64,000 bases of DNA from Argentina anserina (Eukaryota; Streptophyta; Magnoliopsida; Rosales; Rosaceae): NCBI RefSeq assembly GCF_933775445.1, contig NC_065876.1, positions 10,354,001 through 10,418,000 on the forward strand. Direction: 5' to 3'. A program made the position numbers and the translations under genes. This document shows positions 48,948 through 61,310 of this stretch, in pieces; position 1 is the first letter of the stretch; the number at the start of each line of letters is the position of its first letter. The notes under the pieces are model-generated. The model had not been told where the DNA came from and made no database searches. It was given only the letters and a program-made list of their open reading frames with translations.

Positions 48948-49920
48948 TGTCACAGTCCCGAATTTCGAATGATAAAAATTTGAATTCGAAGCAATGAAAA
49001 CTCTAACATAATTCTAATATATATTGAAAACATCTTACAACAACAGTGTATCAAAACTGAGTTGAAGTACGACTCAGTCGACTTGAATAATACATTAAAA
49101 ATTATCAAAACAATTGGAAAATATAATATTCACTCGATTTTCACTAAAAAAGAATGTGGGGATCCCTCAGAAAATCCTCTGTGTAAGCTCTACGAGCCTG
49201 CTAACCCTCATCTGCAGAACTATCATCTATACCATCGATTTGGTGCACCAGGATTGTAAACAAAAATCCAGTAAGCTCTACAGCTCGTATGAGTAAACCG
49301 ACATTTAAACATACAACACAAAACAAAGGAAATGTAACAATTCATATTTTTAAAACATGTGTACTCATGAGATCCGGGCAGCCCATCTGGTTACCCCTCA
49401 TGCTGTACACGATAAACATACTAGAGCTCTAACAGATCGTAACCAACACCCGACCAAAGGCTTGGTTCTCGATTTAAATGACATCACCAAGTCCGAAGAC
49501 CATAAAACGTTTTAACAAGACTCAAAGTTAAAACCACATATAATAAAACAATCCTCACATGTTTATATCGTACTAAAACAAAGCGACTCTTACACAACAA
49601 TTATATAACAGTCACACCAATAAAACATTATACTGGAAGGTACATTTTCTTCCCTTCCGGTCCCATCCGCCACAATTAATCGAAAACAATAAAAAAACAT
49701 AGTTTAAATGAAAACTGAAACATTAACTTAAATGCGTCTTAACGTAAATACAAGTCACTGCCAAATGTAGACTTGTCGTAGTGAGATTTACTCACCTTAA
49801 ATCATGCGTGAAACTTCTACAACCATAAGTGAGATTCTCTCACTCGTTTCGTCGGTCGCCTAGTGGCATAACAACGTGCTTAAAAAACAGATAATAATTA
49901 CAGGTAAAAATACTGGTCAG
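48948..49920 (-). repeat. second copy of the large LTR, minus orientation
   Basis: On the minus strand this ends ...TTCGGGACTGTGACA at 48948, a proper CA terminus, and shares many blocks with 36590-37760 (tactcatacgagctg, gtttacaatcc, tcatgagtacaca, gaccgacgaaacgagtgag, gtgagtaaatctcac). The 5' part beyond 49.9 kb could continue towards 50.36 kb, but I could not define its end or a target-site duplication. It has one copy of the tcatgaga...ggttacccctcatgc unit that is expanded in the other copy. Confidence 0.6.
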
Positions 49921-51835
49921 ACGAACACTGTTCACGCAAAACACTGTTCACGCGCCATCACAGGCAGTTGCTCGTGGTGCTCACACGCCGCCAAAACAGC
50001 CGCATGTGACCTCATTTTCGGCCACCAATCCACTCCTCCTTCCACCTGCATCAACTACGGCCTAACACTATCTCTCCGCCGCCCCACTTCCTCCCACGCG
50101 CTGTCTTAGGCGGTGGCACGCGCACCACGAACACTTCCACCCAAACTTCATCAAATCGAAAAAAACTTACAACATCAAAGACGTAGATCACAAGGAGGAG
50201 ATTGTAACCGTACTTGTGTTAAGACCCAGATAGCTGGGAAGTGGCTGGAAAGTCGCTACATCCTCGATTCTCTGACGTTGCAGCTGCGGCCTTAAATTCT
50301 CATCAAGGTTGACGAAAACACCTTCAGAGTGAAGAAAGAGGCCGAAGATATTGTCAGAATCCAAAACGGGGTTATGACTAATGTGGTGGATTTAAGTATA
50401 AACAATAAGCATAAAAGTTCCTTTTAAACATCTAAACGTTTTTTTTATTTGACTTGAAGTAGAGAAGAATTCAAAACTTGATAAGGAAATAGAGCAAGAA
50501 AATATCAACTGAAATATTGAAATGTGGCCACAATTCCAGTTCTTGTACATGATTTTTACAAAGTTTTTAGTGAAACTAGAAGATAGACTAATTAAAAATA
50601 AAGAGCGAACTTTCATTCATAACAAAGAAGTACAATTTGACTTCAAAACAACTCCACCACACCTTAGTACCCTTTTCTCCATGTTTATATCTCAACTAAA
50701 TATACAACATGTACACATCAAAAATAGAAGTACAACTCCTGAGATAGTTGCCTATCTACAACAATGCAAAAACAATGGCCAAAAGAAACACAGCCAAGGT
50801 TGTACTTTAACAAGGTAAGACTCCATATTTAAGCACCTCAAGACAACTCAGGGATAAATGAACCACTCCCATTTACAGAGTTCTTACCTGAAAGAACAAA
50901 TATAATAAGGAATGAGTTTTACAAGTTCAGCAGGTATGATAAACAATCGACTTAACTAAGAATTCTAAATTAGCGTATAATATGAAATGAAAGGTGATCA
51001 ACAAAATAAGAGAAGAGGAAGAAGGATCCAATTGTAAGGACTACTATAATGAACTGAATTGAATTGAATCTATGACATGGTAAATCTGAACAAGTAATAA
51101 GAGGCTCAGCACAAACTTAGAGGCATTAATAAATGAAACACATAAGAACTGCAACAAGGAGAAATGATGACTCGTCACATGAAACAATTGCAAATAACAC
51201 TCTTCTGAAGACTGACGAATAATAACAACATAAATAATTTTAGCCTCCAATTCTGTAACAAAATTTAGAAAAGTCATTTTCATACAATTTGAAGGTTCAA
51301 CAAATACTGCTTAGAGCCCACCGCTCAGCTAACCACTAAGCAACCTCTGCAAGGTAGCGAATCCTGATCAGGTTCTGGGTGTCTTTGCACCCTAGAGAGA
51401 CAATCCTTCCATAATAACTTTCTTGGGCCTAATCGAATAAAAAAATCAAATCCAAACAACAATGCTTTCCAAGAGTTATTTACTCCCTTAAAGCGATATG
51501 TTATAGCTTGAAACCCCCTTCAAGCTTAGAATAGAATTCTGCCCAGAAATTGGCTTTTAGTCAAATCTGTTCTCTTACAAATCCGAACTCCAATGAAACT
51601 CAAATATGAAACATTCAATGAGTAATAAAGGAGACATGCTTTGGTAAGAAACGGAAGCATATGGAAATGAATTTATTAAAAAGCCTGAATGGAGTTCAAG
51701 GACTGAAGCTCAATAATATGGTAACATGACAGATACTAAGAATAACTGGATTCCATTTTAGTTTAACACATGATAAGGGAGTAGTACTACAATTGGAGAT
51801 GGAATACCAACGTTAAACAATCTAGGACTACATAT

Positions 51836-51838
<3 letters not shown>
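49921..51838. other. spacer, partly GC-rich
   Basis: A GC-rich stretch at 49950-50130 gives open frames but no recognisable domain and may still belong to the LTR. The rest to 51838 is AT-rich and without a gene. A minus frame at 50392-50616 and a plus frame at 50522-50818 overlap in opposite directions and lack family signatures. Confidence 0.35.

Positions 51839-51869
<31 letters not shown>
51839..51869. repeat. (TA)n tract at the left end of the hAT element
   Basis: About 15 TA units directly abutting the left terminus of the hAT. A matching tract abuts the right terminus at 55746-55769, so the insertion target was a TA microsatellite. Confidence 0.95.
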
Positions 51870-51871
<2 letters not shown>

Positions 51872-54800
51872 ATGTAGCACCGACACTTCAAAGACTGAAG
51901 TGTCGAAGTGTCCAACACTGCCCGACACGGCAACACGTCCCGACACGGTGTCCGACACGCCACGTGGCGTGTCTGAAATTTTGACTTTTCCGATACTGAC
52001 CGACACGTTGACAAAACGTTTCCGACACGCCACGTCACACTATTTTGAATTAAAAAGAAATAACAACAAAACCTACACCTCAGGGAGAGGCCGCAACTTT
52101 TCCAGTTTTTCCACTTTCAAAATTTCTTTTTGTTTTGCTGAACCAGAGCTTAGAACCAAGGCTAATGAATGGGATGTAAACAAATGGGTTTGTGAAGGAA
52201 TACCGAAAGTCATAAGCAAAGAAGAAGACTGCATTATCAGACTTGAAGAGAAGAACACTGGTGAGAATACTTAATTTTACTATAACAAGTCTCATCATAT
52301 CAACTTGTTGTATGGTTTCCATCTTTTTTTCCGACCATAACCTGATTTACTTATTAATAGGTGAACTATATGCTCGGGCATTTTTAAGAAAAAGAGAGAT
52401 GCATCAGGTGGAACCTGTAATTGATAGCAGTAGGTTTGCATTATTTCTCCTAAAAACTTGTAAACTCTATGTGTCTCAACAGATTTATACATCAATCCAC
52501 TGCAGTACTCACATAGATTGAATTTATAGAGCCTTAGAACCTAAATGAATTATATTTTATCATCTTGACTGTGTTTGACCAGTCGATGTATGTTTTGTTT
52601 TGCAGATACTTTGTTCTTCGTGTGGAGGAAAATAGGTACGTTGCTTGCCTCTTCTTTGATATTATCTATTATTACGAATTCTGTTAGCCTCCTTATGAAG
52701 ATCATTTTGTGTTTATATATTTTTTGTATTAACTTGCAAGGTTAATCAATGCCCGTAGTCTATCTTATCATTGATTTATAACATATATAGAAGATAGGAC
52801 AAGCAATGCATGATACATGAGAAACTAGCATGTATAGGTGTGTTCAAAATTAAAACAGCATAGCAAAACCTGTGAAATAATATGTACATCCATTCTAGAC
52901 ATGGAAGCCCGTGCGTACAAGGCCTTGAAACTTTTATAGATGCATGTAAATGGGACAGGCTTGAACTTTGAAAGCTTTGAATCCGTGCATCTTTGCTTAA
53001 TAACATAGATGGGATTGTCTGCCTCTGAAAATAGTTGGAATTGTTACTGTGAATTCATATATATGGTTATTATAATATTGTCCTACAGATGATTTTTGTT
53101 GAATAGGAGAAAAATGTATATACAACGCCATTTGATGACTGTCATGATAAATAGGATGTGTTTATTTGAGTAGGATGAGCTCAAGTGCAGCTGAGACAAA
53201 ACCAAGTGTTTAATCAGCTCAGCTGGAAAATCTAAATACACCACTTTGGAAGTATGTTACTAAGGAGACAATGGAAGGGGTAGTCAAAGGAGACAATGTT
53301 TCTGTTACATGTAAAATATGCAAAAGGAATTTTCATGGGTCACATTCAAGAGTGAAGGCTCATTTTCTTAAACTCAAAGGTTATGGTGTCATTGCTTGCC
53401 CCAAAGTCACATCAGAACAGCAGTCGGAAATGTTAGAACTTCTAGAGTCTTGTCAACAACAGTTGAGTAACCGAGCACCTAGAAAAGTTCCTTTGCCTCC
53501 CTCTTCAAGTTTGACAGGAAGTGGTTCGAGTTATTTTCCCTTAGAGGAGCGGGATAGTGCGACGAAGAAGAGAAGGGGAGTGAGTCCGCAACTAACCAAA
53601 GCTTTCAAGATTGAAGAAAGACAACAATGTGATGCTGAAGTTGCTAGAATGTTCTATACTAGTGGACTGCCATTCAATCTAGCAAAGAATCCTCACTACC
53701 AGAACTCTTATAGTCGTGCTTCACAGATTCTAGGCTATGTTTCTCCAGGGTACAATCAATTGAGAACCACACTTCTTGATAATGAAAGACATCATATTGA
53801 ACGGATGCTACAACCTATTAAGAAGACTTGGAGAGAAACCGGTGTGAGTTTATGTTCGGATGGATGGACTGATGATCAAAGGAGGCCATTGATTAATATG
53901 ATGGATGCATGTTCCAATGGGGCTATTATGTTGAAGGCAATAAATTGTGAAGGGCAATACAAAGACAAGTTTGAAGTTAGTAGATTGCTCTTGGAATCCA
54001 TCAATGAAATTAGTTCCGATAATGTGGTTCAAGTAGTGACCGATAATGCACCTGTGTGCTCTGCTGCTGGTGCAATTGTTGAGAGTACTCACCCTCACAT
54101 ATTTTAGACACCATGTGTAGTTCATACCCTTAACCTTGTTTTAAAGGATACTTTGAAAGCAAAATCTCATTTACCGGGTGGCTTATGAAAGTTGTGAATA
54201 ATGTTTATACCATTAAGAACTTTATCTTGAATCACAACATGCGGTTGTCTATGTATAATAACCATTGTACCTTGAAGTTGCTTAGTGTTTCCGAGACAAG
54301 ATTTGCTTCTCATTATGTGAGTCTTAAAAGGTTTAAGGAAGTGAAGAGTGGCATGTAACAAATGGTCATAAGTCCAAGATGAGACATGTATAAAGAAGAT
54401 GATGTTAGTAAAGCAAGAGATGTGAAGGCTCTGCTATTGAATGATTATTTTTGGGAGAAGATTGATTGTATGATTGGATTCATGGGTCATATATATGAGA
54501 TGATAAGGATGGGGGATATGGATAGGCCTTGTCTTCACTTAGTTTATGAGTGGTGGGATACAATGATAGAGAAAGTAAAGACGGCTATCTACAAGCCCGA
54601 ATTTGCACATGTCATAGAAGAGCATTGTTCCGTAACAAGGTTTTATGAAGTGGTGTACTCCACATTAATTGCAAGGTGGACCAAGAGTTCCACCCCACTT
54701 CATTGCATGGCTCACTCTTTGAATCCTAAGTACTATAGCTCTCAATGGCTTGAAGAGGACCCTAATCGGGTTGCTCCACATAGAGATGCCAAACTCAACA

Positions 54801-55745
54801 ATGAAAGGAGGAAGTGTCTTCAAAGGCTCTTTCCGGATGGTCAAATTCGTAACAAAGTGATGGAAGAGTTTGCTTATTTTTCATTGAACATGAAAGATTA
54901 TTCATCACCCGAAGCTTTGGAAAATAAGTTTCACTTTGAGCCTCTTGTTTGGTGGGGTAATTATGGAGCTTCCACCCCACTTCTCCAATCTTTGGCTTTT
55001 AAGTTGCTTAATCAACCTTGTTCATCTTCTTGTTGCGAAAGGAATTGGAGTACATATAGTTTCATATATGGTTTGAAGAGGAACAAGTTACAACCACAAA
55101 GAGCACAAGATTTGGTGTATGTTCACACAAATCTTCGTCTTTTGGCAAGGAGGGATCCTAGTTACAAAAAAGATTTGGATTCAATGTGGGATATTGCGGG
55201 AGATGGTCATGAGTCTATGTTATCGGGGAATGTTGATATGCTTCAACTTGTCACTTTGTCCCTTGATGAACCGGTGTTGGAGAGGACTATATTTTTTGAA
55301 GATGAGATAGAGTCTTGATCTACTTGTGAAGGTAAGTTTATGATATATATTGCTATTAGTCATCAATATTTTGTTGAACAATTACTTGGATCTACATGTT
55401 TTGATATTTGGTTGTTTGTATGTATAGGTGTTGGGGAAAGAGACATGTCTCTTGTTTGATTGAAGCCATGTGAAGGCTAGTTTAATCTTGTTATGAATAT
55501 CAATTAAACTTCCCACTTTTATCACATGCTTTAGACATTGTTATGTAATTTCTTATGAATTATAATGTAATTGAATGAATTTGGAACTTTAATTTGATAT
55601 TATAATTATTATGTAGGGTTATATATATATTTTTTACACATTAATATATATATATATTAAATTATATATAAATTGCCGTGTCGACGCCATGTCAGGATCT
55701 AGATTTTTAAGATTTCCCGTGTCGCGCCTTGTCGGTGCTACATAG
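51870..55745 (+). mobile_element. hAT transposon inserted in a (TA)n tract
   Basis: Perfect 16-bp terminal inverted repeats: CTATGTAGCACCGACA at 51870-51885 and TGTCGGTGCTACATAG at 55730-55745. Subterminal sequence carries many CCGACACG motifs (51910-52035) and, at the right, GTGTCG motifs, as transposase-binding sites in hAT elements do. The interior encodes a BED-finger transposase with a hAT dimerisation domain, broken by a few stops and a frameshift. The target-site duplication is hidden in the flanking (TA)n runs. At 3.9 kb the element appears full length, which makes it a candidate former source of transposase for the related element at 46717-47574. Confidence 0.88.
53219..55318 (+). 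pseudogene. hAT transposase, recently inactivated
   Basis: Coding similarity starts after an ag at 53218 (LNTPLWKYVTKETMEG), with the BED zinc finger at about 53300-53400 (CKICKRNFHGS...KAHFLKLKGYG). The catalytic/DUF659 region follows (SLCSDGWTDDQRRPLINMM, VVQVVTDNAPVC; about 53850-54060), and the hAT C-terminal dimerisation domain lies at about 54950-55150 (WWGNYGASTPLLQSLAFKLL, SSCCERNWSTYSFI). Lesions: TAG at 54105-54107 where Trp is expected, a frame change near 54175, and two further stops near 54357 and 54380 before the frame reopens to 55318. The remaining sequence is well conserved. The first exon(s), within 52.1-52.7 kb, were not resolved. Confidence 0.85.
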
Positions 55746-55769
55746 ATATATATATATATATATATATAT
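55746..55769. repeat. (TA)n tract at the right end of the hAT element
   Basis: About 12 TA units following the right terminus, the counterpart of the tract at 51839-51869. Confidence 0.95.
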
Positions 55770-57110
55770 TAATACAATAACAAGTTCATTTTGCAAGAAT
55801 ACACAGACCACATTGGCTTACTTCAACATCTCAAAAACAAAACTTCCAACAGATTTTCTCAAACTCACAGACCTCAAGTATCAAGACCATATCAGTAATT
55901 ATATAAATATATTCCATAAAGCACGATAAACCAACAGAAGCAATGATTCCCAACTCAAGCTCAACAAAACACAGAGATGCCTCACAACCAATCACAACAC
56001 ATACACACCAAATTAAAATTCAAAGTTAAGAAGAGAGATTATTTTCCCTACCTCCTCAGAGAAAAACTCTCCAACTAGGAACAAGCAACACAAACCCAAT
56101 CTACTCAAAGCACCAAATCTACTCACAACTCCTAATCACCTCAATCACCCAAATTTATTCAAGCAGCCCAGCCACCTAAACATGATTTGAAGACCAATGA
56201 ATCCCAAAATCTCTTGAAGGACTGAGACCGCAAGAAGTGAATTCGAGGAGATTTCAGAAATTACTTACAGAGAATGATTGAAATTGAACAAGGGATTTGG
56301 GCAATGAATTCGGTGGTCTCTGTGGAGATTTTGCCTTGAGTGAATCTCTATTCAGTTGGGTTCTTTTCCAGGTGCAAGAAGGTAATAAGAAGAAAAGAAG
56401 AAGAAAAAGAAGAAGAAGACAACGAAAGAAGAAGGGAAGAAGGAATTCCACCGAGAAGAAGAAAATGGTGTCTGCCTCTTTTTAGTTAAGTGATAGAGAT
56501 GTACCAAAATGGCACAAGAGAATGACATGTGTAGTGAGCAAAGGGAATGGTTGGGTGCTTTTACCAAAGTATTAAATATGTATTACTAGAGTAGTATTTG
56601 TTTACAATCAATAGAAAAAAACTAAAATAAATAGATCTAATTTAAAACTATTTTGGTAATTCAAAGTACTTATTCCTAATCGAAAAATAAAACACGCACA
56701 TAAGCAAGCAAAACAGTGATACTTCCTAATTAGAGTCATATCTGTCACAGATATGAGCCCCGAGCCTTGGAGTCACAATAAAGGACGAGGACGACGGCGA
56801 CAGAAACTTGCAGACGTCTTGGCTCAGTGAATGTTGCTTTACAAGGTGTGGATCTAGGCTTAGGTGAGAGAGAACGATGCAATGCGTCGTTTGGGACCAG
56901 TAGCGGCTTGATCGCCGGCCGGACGAGCGAGATCGACTAGATGAGGCGATTTCTGGGAAAAGGGGGTCGAGGGTCGAGCGACCGGTCTGGTTTCCATTTT
57001 TGCTTTTGTTATCTTTAGGGTTTCCCAAAATGTCCTTTCATATCTTTTCAAAATTGGAAACCCAACTTCCGTTGCTAATAACATTCACAAATGACATTCG
57101 ATTAAAGTGT
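55770..57110. other. spacer with (CTT)n/(GAA)n tract
   Basis: An irregular (AAG)n/(CTT)n run occupies about 56389-56465. A minus-strand frame at 56726-57028 (100 codons, Ser/Arg-rich) and an overlapping one at 56860-57084 could be the first exon of an unrecognised gene, but neither has a family signature. Confidence 0.35.
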
Positions 57111-57310
57111 GCAGCGTGTCCACGAACTCGTATCGCCGATCTCTACAACTTTCGTGAAGGAAAGTTTCAAAGATGAGCGACGGGTTAAAAGTCAACTCTT
57201 GAGCCATTGAAACGTAAACGTTTTTCAACCTTAAATTTCTAAAATCGGTTTAATTTCGCAAAGACATCGACGAGAAGACATATAATGCGATTTTACCAAG
57301 CATAAAAATT

Positions 57311-60300
57311 TCGCAAAGATACCTTGTCCTCATATCCGACTCTAGTTCCTAAGAGGCATCACCCTCATCATGGTGACTCCACAAAACCTTAACCGACTGC
57401 ACCTCTTTCCTACGAAGCTTATTTGTCGATCTATCCAAGATACTAACTGGCTCGACAACAAAAGTGGCATTCTCCTTCACCTAAATTGAGCTGTGATCAA
57501 TCACATGTGACTCATCTGGTACATAATTCCTCAACATGGAAATATGAAAGATGTTGTGAACATCATACATGCTTGTGGGTAAAACTAGCCAATAGGCTAA
57601 ATCTCCTACCTTCTCAAGAATCTCGAAAGACCCAACATATCTGGGAGTTAACTTTCACTTCTTGCCAACTCTCACCACATCCTTCATAGGAGAGACTTTT
57701 AGGAACACATGGTCACCAATCTCAAGCTCGACATGTCTCTTCTTTTAGTCTGCATAGCTCTTCTGTCTACTCTGGCTGTTTGGATCCTATCTCGAATAAT
57801 CGAGATCTTCTCCAAGGTTTCATGAACAACCTCAGGACCCATTAGTCTTTTATCACCAACTTCAGCCCAACAGATAGGTGATCTACATGGCCTACTGTAA
57901 AGAGCCTCATAAGGTGCCATGCTGATACTAGAATGGTAACTATTGTTGTAGGCAAACTCAATCAACCTCAGGTGATCCTCCCAACTTCCCTTAAAATCAA
58001 GAACATTAGACCTCAACATATCCTCCATCACCTGATTCACCCTTTCTGTCTGCCTATCAGTTTGAGGATGAAATGTTGTACTCATATCCAAGGTAGTACC
58101 CAAAGCCTTATGTAAACTAACTTAGAACTTCGAAGTAAAATGTGCATCCCTATCCGAAACAGTGAAAACAGGTGCACCATGGAGTCTCACTATCTCATCC
58201 ACATATAACTTCCCTAACACATCCACTGAGTACTTCATTGATACCGGAAGAAAGTGTGCTGACTTCATCAATCGATCAACAATCACTCACACTGCATCAT
58301 GACCCTTTCCTGGACTTAGGCAATCCTGTCACAAAGTCTATGGAAATTTGCTCCCACTTCCAAAGCGGAATAGGCAATGGTTTCAACATGCCAGCAGGTC
58401 GCTGAGGCTCTGCCTTCACTTGATGACAAGTAAGGCACTTTGATACGAACTCAACCACATGTTTCTTCATCCCATTCCACTAAAATTGCCTACGGAGGTG
58501 TTTATACATCTTGGTGCTCCATGGGTGCACTGTATAACGAGATCGATGTACTACACAAAGGACCTCCTCCTTGAGATCGGCACAATCTGGAACATACAAT
58601 CTTGTCCCAAACCTCAAACCTCTATCGGATCCAATTTTCCACTCATATGGACATTCATCAAGCTAATCTACCACGAGATCTGCCAACCTAGCTCATGAGA
58701 ATCTATCTTGTGCCTGACTCTGAATGATCCTTGAAATTACTGTAGGCTGCATTGAAACACTACTAATATCGGTCGTTGGTTCTCCTTCTAATTTCACAAG
58801 ATCAAACTCAGATGCAGTCTCAAGCATAATCCATTCCTGAACCATGAGAGAAGCTTTTATACTCCTCGGTCTCCTACTCAAGGCATCAGCAACCACATTT
58901 GTCTTTCCAGGATGATACTCTAAAGTGAAGTCATAATCCTTAAGAGCTCCATCTATATCCTTTGCCTCATGTTCAACTCCTTCTGTGAGAACAAATACTT
59001 CAAACTCTTATGATCAGAAAAAAATTGAAATTTCTCACCATACAAGTAATGCCTCCAAATCTTTAAGACAAAAACAACTCCAGCGAGTTCTAGATCGTGA
59101 GGGGTAGTTATTCTCACGAACATTCAACTGTCTAGAGCCATAAACAACCACACCTCCATGCTCATCAACATACACCCTAAGTCTTGATGCGAAGCATCGC
59201 TATAAATGACATAACCACCCCCACTAGTGGGAATTGTCAACATTGGAGCCGTAGTCAATCTAGTCTTTAGCTCGTTGAAGGCCTCCTCACACTCTTCTGC
59301 CCACACAAACTTAACATTCTTCTTGGTCAACTTGGTCGGAGGCGAAGCAATACTAGAGAACCCTTCAATGAATCTCCGGTAGTAACCCGCCAACCCAAGG
59401 AAACTACAAATCTCCGTATGAGTCTTAGGACGACTCCAACTCTTCACCGCCTCCACCTTTGATGGATCTACTAACATGCCGTCCTTTGAGACCACATGAC
59501 CAAGGAACTTAACTTCTTCCTTCCAAAACTCACACTTCTCGAGATTGACATACAACTTTGCTTCCTTTAAAGTTTGTAGCACAATTCTCAAATGCTTCAC
59601 ATGTTCCTCTTGGGACTTGGAATATATCAAGATATCATCAACGAACACCACCACAAACTTATCCAAGTATTGGCTAAAGATTTGGTTCATCAAACTCATA
59701 AAAATGACAGGAGCATTTGTTAGACCAAAAGGCATGACAACAAACTCATAGTGTCCATACCTGGTCCTGAAAACCGTCTTAGGGATATCATCCTCCTTCA
59801 CCCTGAGTTGATGGTATTTGGATCTCAGATCAATCTTATAGAACACCGTAGCTCCTCTAAGCTGATCAAACAAGTCATCAATCCTAGGCAAAGGATTCAT
59901 ATTCTTGATGGTCACCTTGTTCAACTCCCTGTAGTACACACACAACCGTAGTGAACCATCCTTTTTCTTCACGAACAACACAGGCGCACCCCAAGGTGAG
60001 ACACTAGGTCTAATGAACCCTTGATCCAATAACCCATCCATCTGCACCTTCAACTCCTTAAGTTCGTTCTGCCCCATCCGATAAGGTGTATTCGACACAG
60101 GTGCAGTACCAGGTACAACATCAATGCATAAATCAAAAACTCTCCGAGGAGGTACGCCCGGTATCTCCTGAAACATCTCATTATACTCAGACACCACAAC
60201 AATGTCTGCGATAACTATCTACCTATCCACAGACTCAACATGTGCCAAGACTCCTGTCCTCATGACATTATCTGACTTGAGGTAACGATAACGAAAAATT

Positions 60301-60644
60301 GGCTCTTCGGGGACATGGAAAAACACTACCATGTCAAAACAATCAATCAAGGCATGATGTGGCATCAACCAATCAATTCCTAAGATCATGTCATAGGTGT
60401 GGTCCGGAATCACTATCAAGGAAGCAGATAATTCTCTACCTCCGATCACAATAGGACAAGCATTGCAGATTGTCTCAAGCTCAAGAGACACTCCAAAAAG
60501 TGAAGTGATACACAAAGAGCTTCTAAGAGATGTAGGGATCAAACCTAGCACCTCCACTACCGAACTAGAAATAAAAGAATGTGATGCTCTCGTATCAAAC
60601 AATACTCTAGCAATGTAGTCAAAAATAGACAAAGTACATTCCAC
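57311..60644 (-). pseudogene. pol remnant: protease, RT, RNase H, integrase, chromodomain
   Basis: Protease (60644-60219) has LFDTRASHSFIS, in which the active-site DTG is DTR, and later MILGIDWL. Reverse transcriptase (60197-59124) is open for 357 codons, with the family block MPFGLTNAP and the catalytic [11 protein letters not shown]. RNase H begins [13 protein letters not shown] and is then frameshifted; VVADALSRRPRS at about 58890 marks its end. Integrase is broken, but 58103-57699 still reads MSTTFHPQTDRQTERVNQV and EFAYNNSYHSSISMAPYEAL, the D-E part of the integrase core. The chromodomain lies at the end, also with stops. The lesions are spread over the whole length, indicating long inactivity. 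Confidence 0.88.
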
Positions 60645-61310
60645 TCCTGTGCCCCACTAACCCACTCCAAATACTTGAGTTTGTCCCCACAGGTAACTGC
60701 CTTTGCTGGTGCTCTTGTCCACCCTGCTGAGGTCGGGTGCAATCTCTAGCCATATGTTCCACATGCCCACACCTGAAACATCCCTGCTTTCTCGGCTTCG
60801 AGCAAGCTGAGGCATAATGACCCATTTCGCCGCAAGCGAAATACTTCACTGATGACAACTATCTGACAGGTGCAACCCTAACAGATGGAGTCGCCACCCT
60901 AGCTGGAGTCGGGTGATAGGTCCTCAGCTTCTTCCAACATCCACCTCCATGTCTCGTAGACCCACCACTTGAAGCGATTGCCTTCCCTTTTCCTCGAGCA
61001 TCTCTAGACTCCACATTGGCTCCACTAGTCTTATTCACCTGCTCCAAATTCAAGGCACTCTCATAAATCCGCTCTTTTGTAGTCAGACAAGGTGTTGTTA
61101 TGATGGTCTTATACTCGTGCCTAAGTCCCCGTAGGAACTTCTGAGCCAAAGAGGTCACATCCATCGGCCTAACAAACCGATACAACTGTGCAAAACGAGC
61201 CTTATACTCACTGACAGTCATATCTCTCTGCACTAGAGCAAGGAACTCAAGCTCAAGTTCCTCCTTCACCGTAGATGGAAAGTACTTCCAAGCACCTGGA
61301 TATATGAAAG
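60619..61310 (-). pseudogene. gag remnant with zinc knuckles
   Basis: Encodes the retrotransposon gag core (FLALVQRDMTVSEYKARFAQ, then LAQKFLRGL) at 61269-60990, a stop at 60859-60861, then two knuckles. The first is FACGEMGHYASAC with the leading Cys changed to Tyr (KYFAC). The second is CFRCGHVEHMARDC with the full CCHC set. The N-terminal half of gag is missing. Confidence 0.88.

Larger units (their letters stand above)
57111..61310 (-). mobile_element. 5'-truncated Ty3/gypsy chromovirus retrotransposon
   Basis: Reading on the minus strand from 61310: partial gag, two zinc knuckles, protease, reverse transcriptase, RNase H, integrase and a C-terminal chromodomain, the order of plant Ty3/gypsy chromoviruses. 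The chromodomain (about 57470-57310) includes VEPVSILDRSTNKLRRKEVQ and VKVLWSHHDEGDA. Next to it, 57110-57310 looks like the start of a 3' LTR (gccgatctctacaactttcgtg). At the other end, gag is cut off at about 61310, and no 5' LTR or primer-binding site follows. There are multiple stops and frameshifts throughout, so it is inactive. Confidence 0.9.

Noticed and set aside
50392..50818. Overlapping opposite frames of 74 and 98 codons
   Set aside because: They overlap in opposite directions, are AT-driven, and show no motif.
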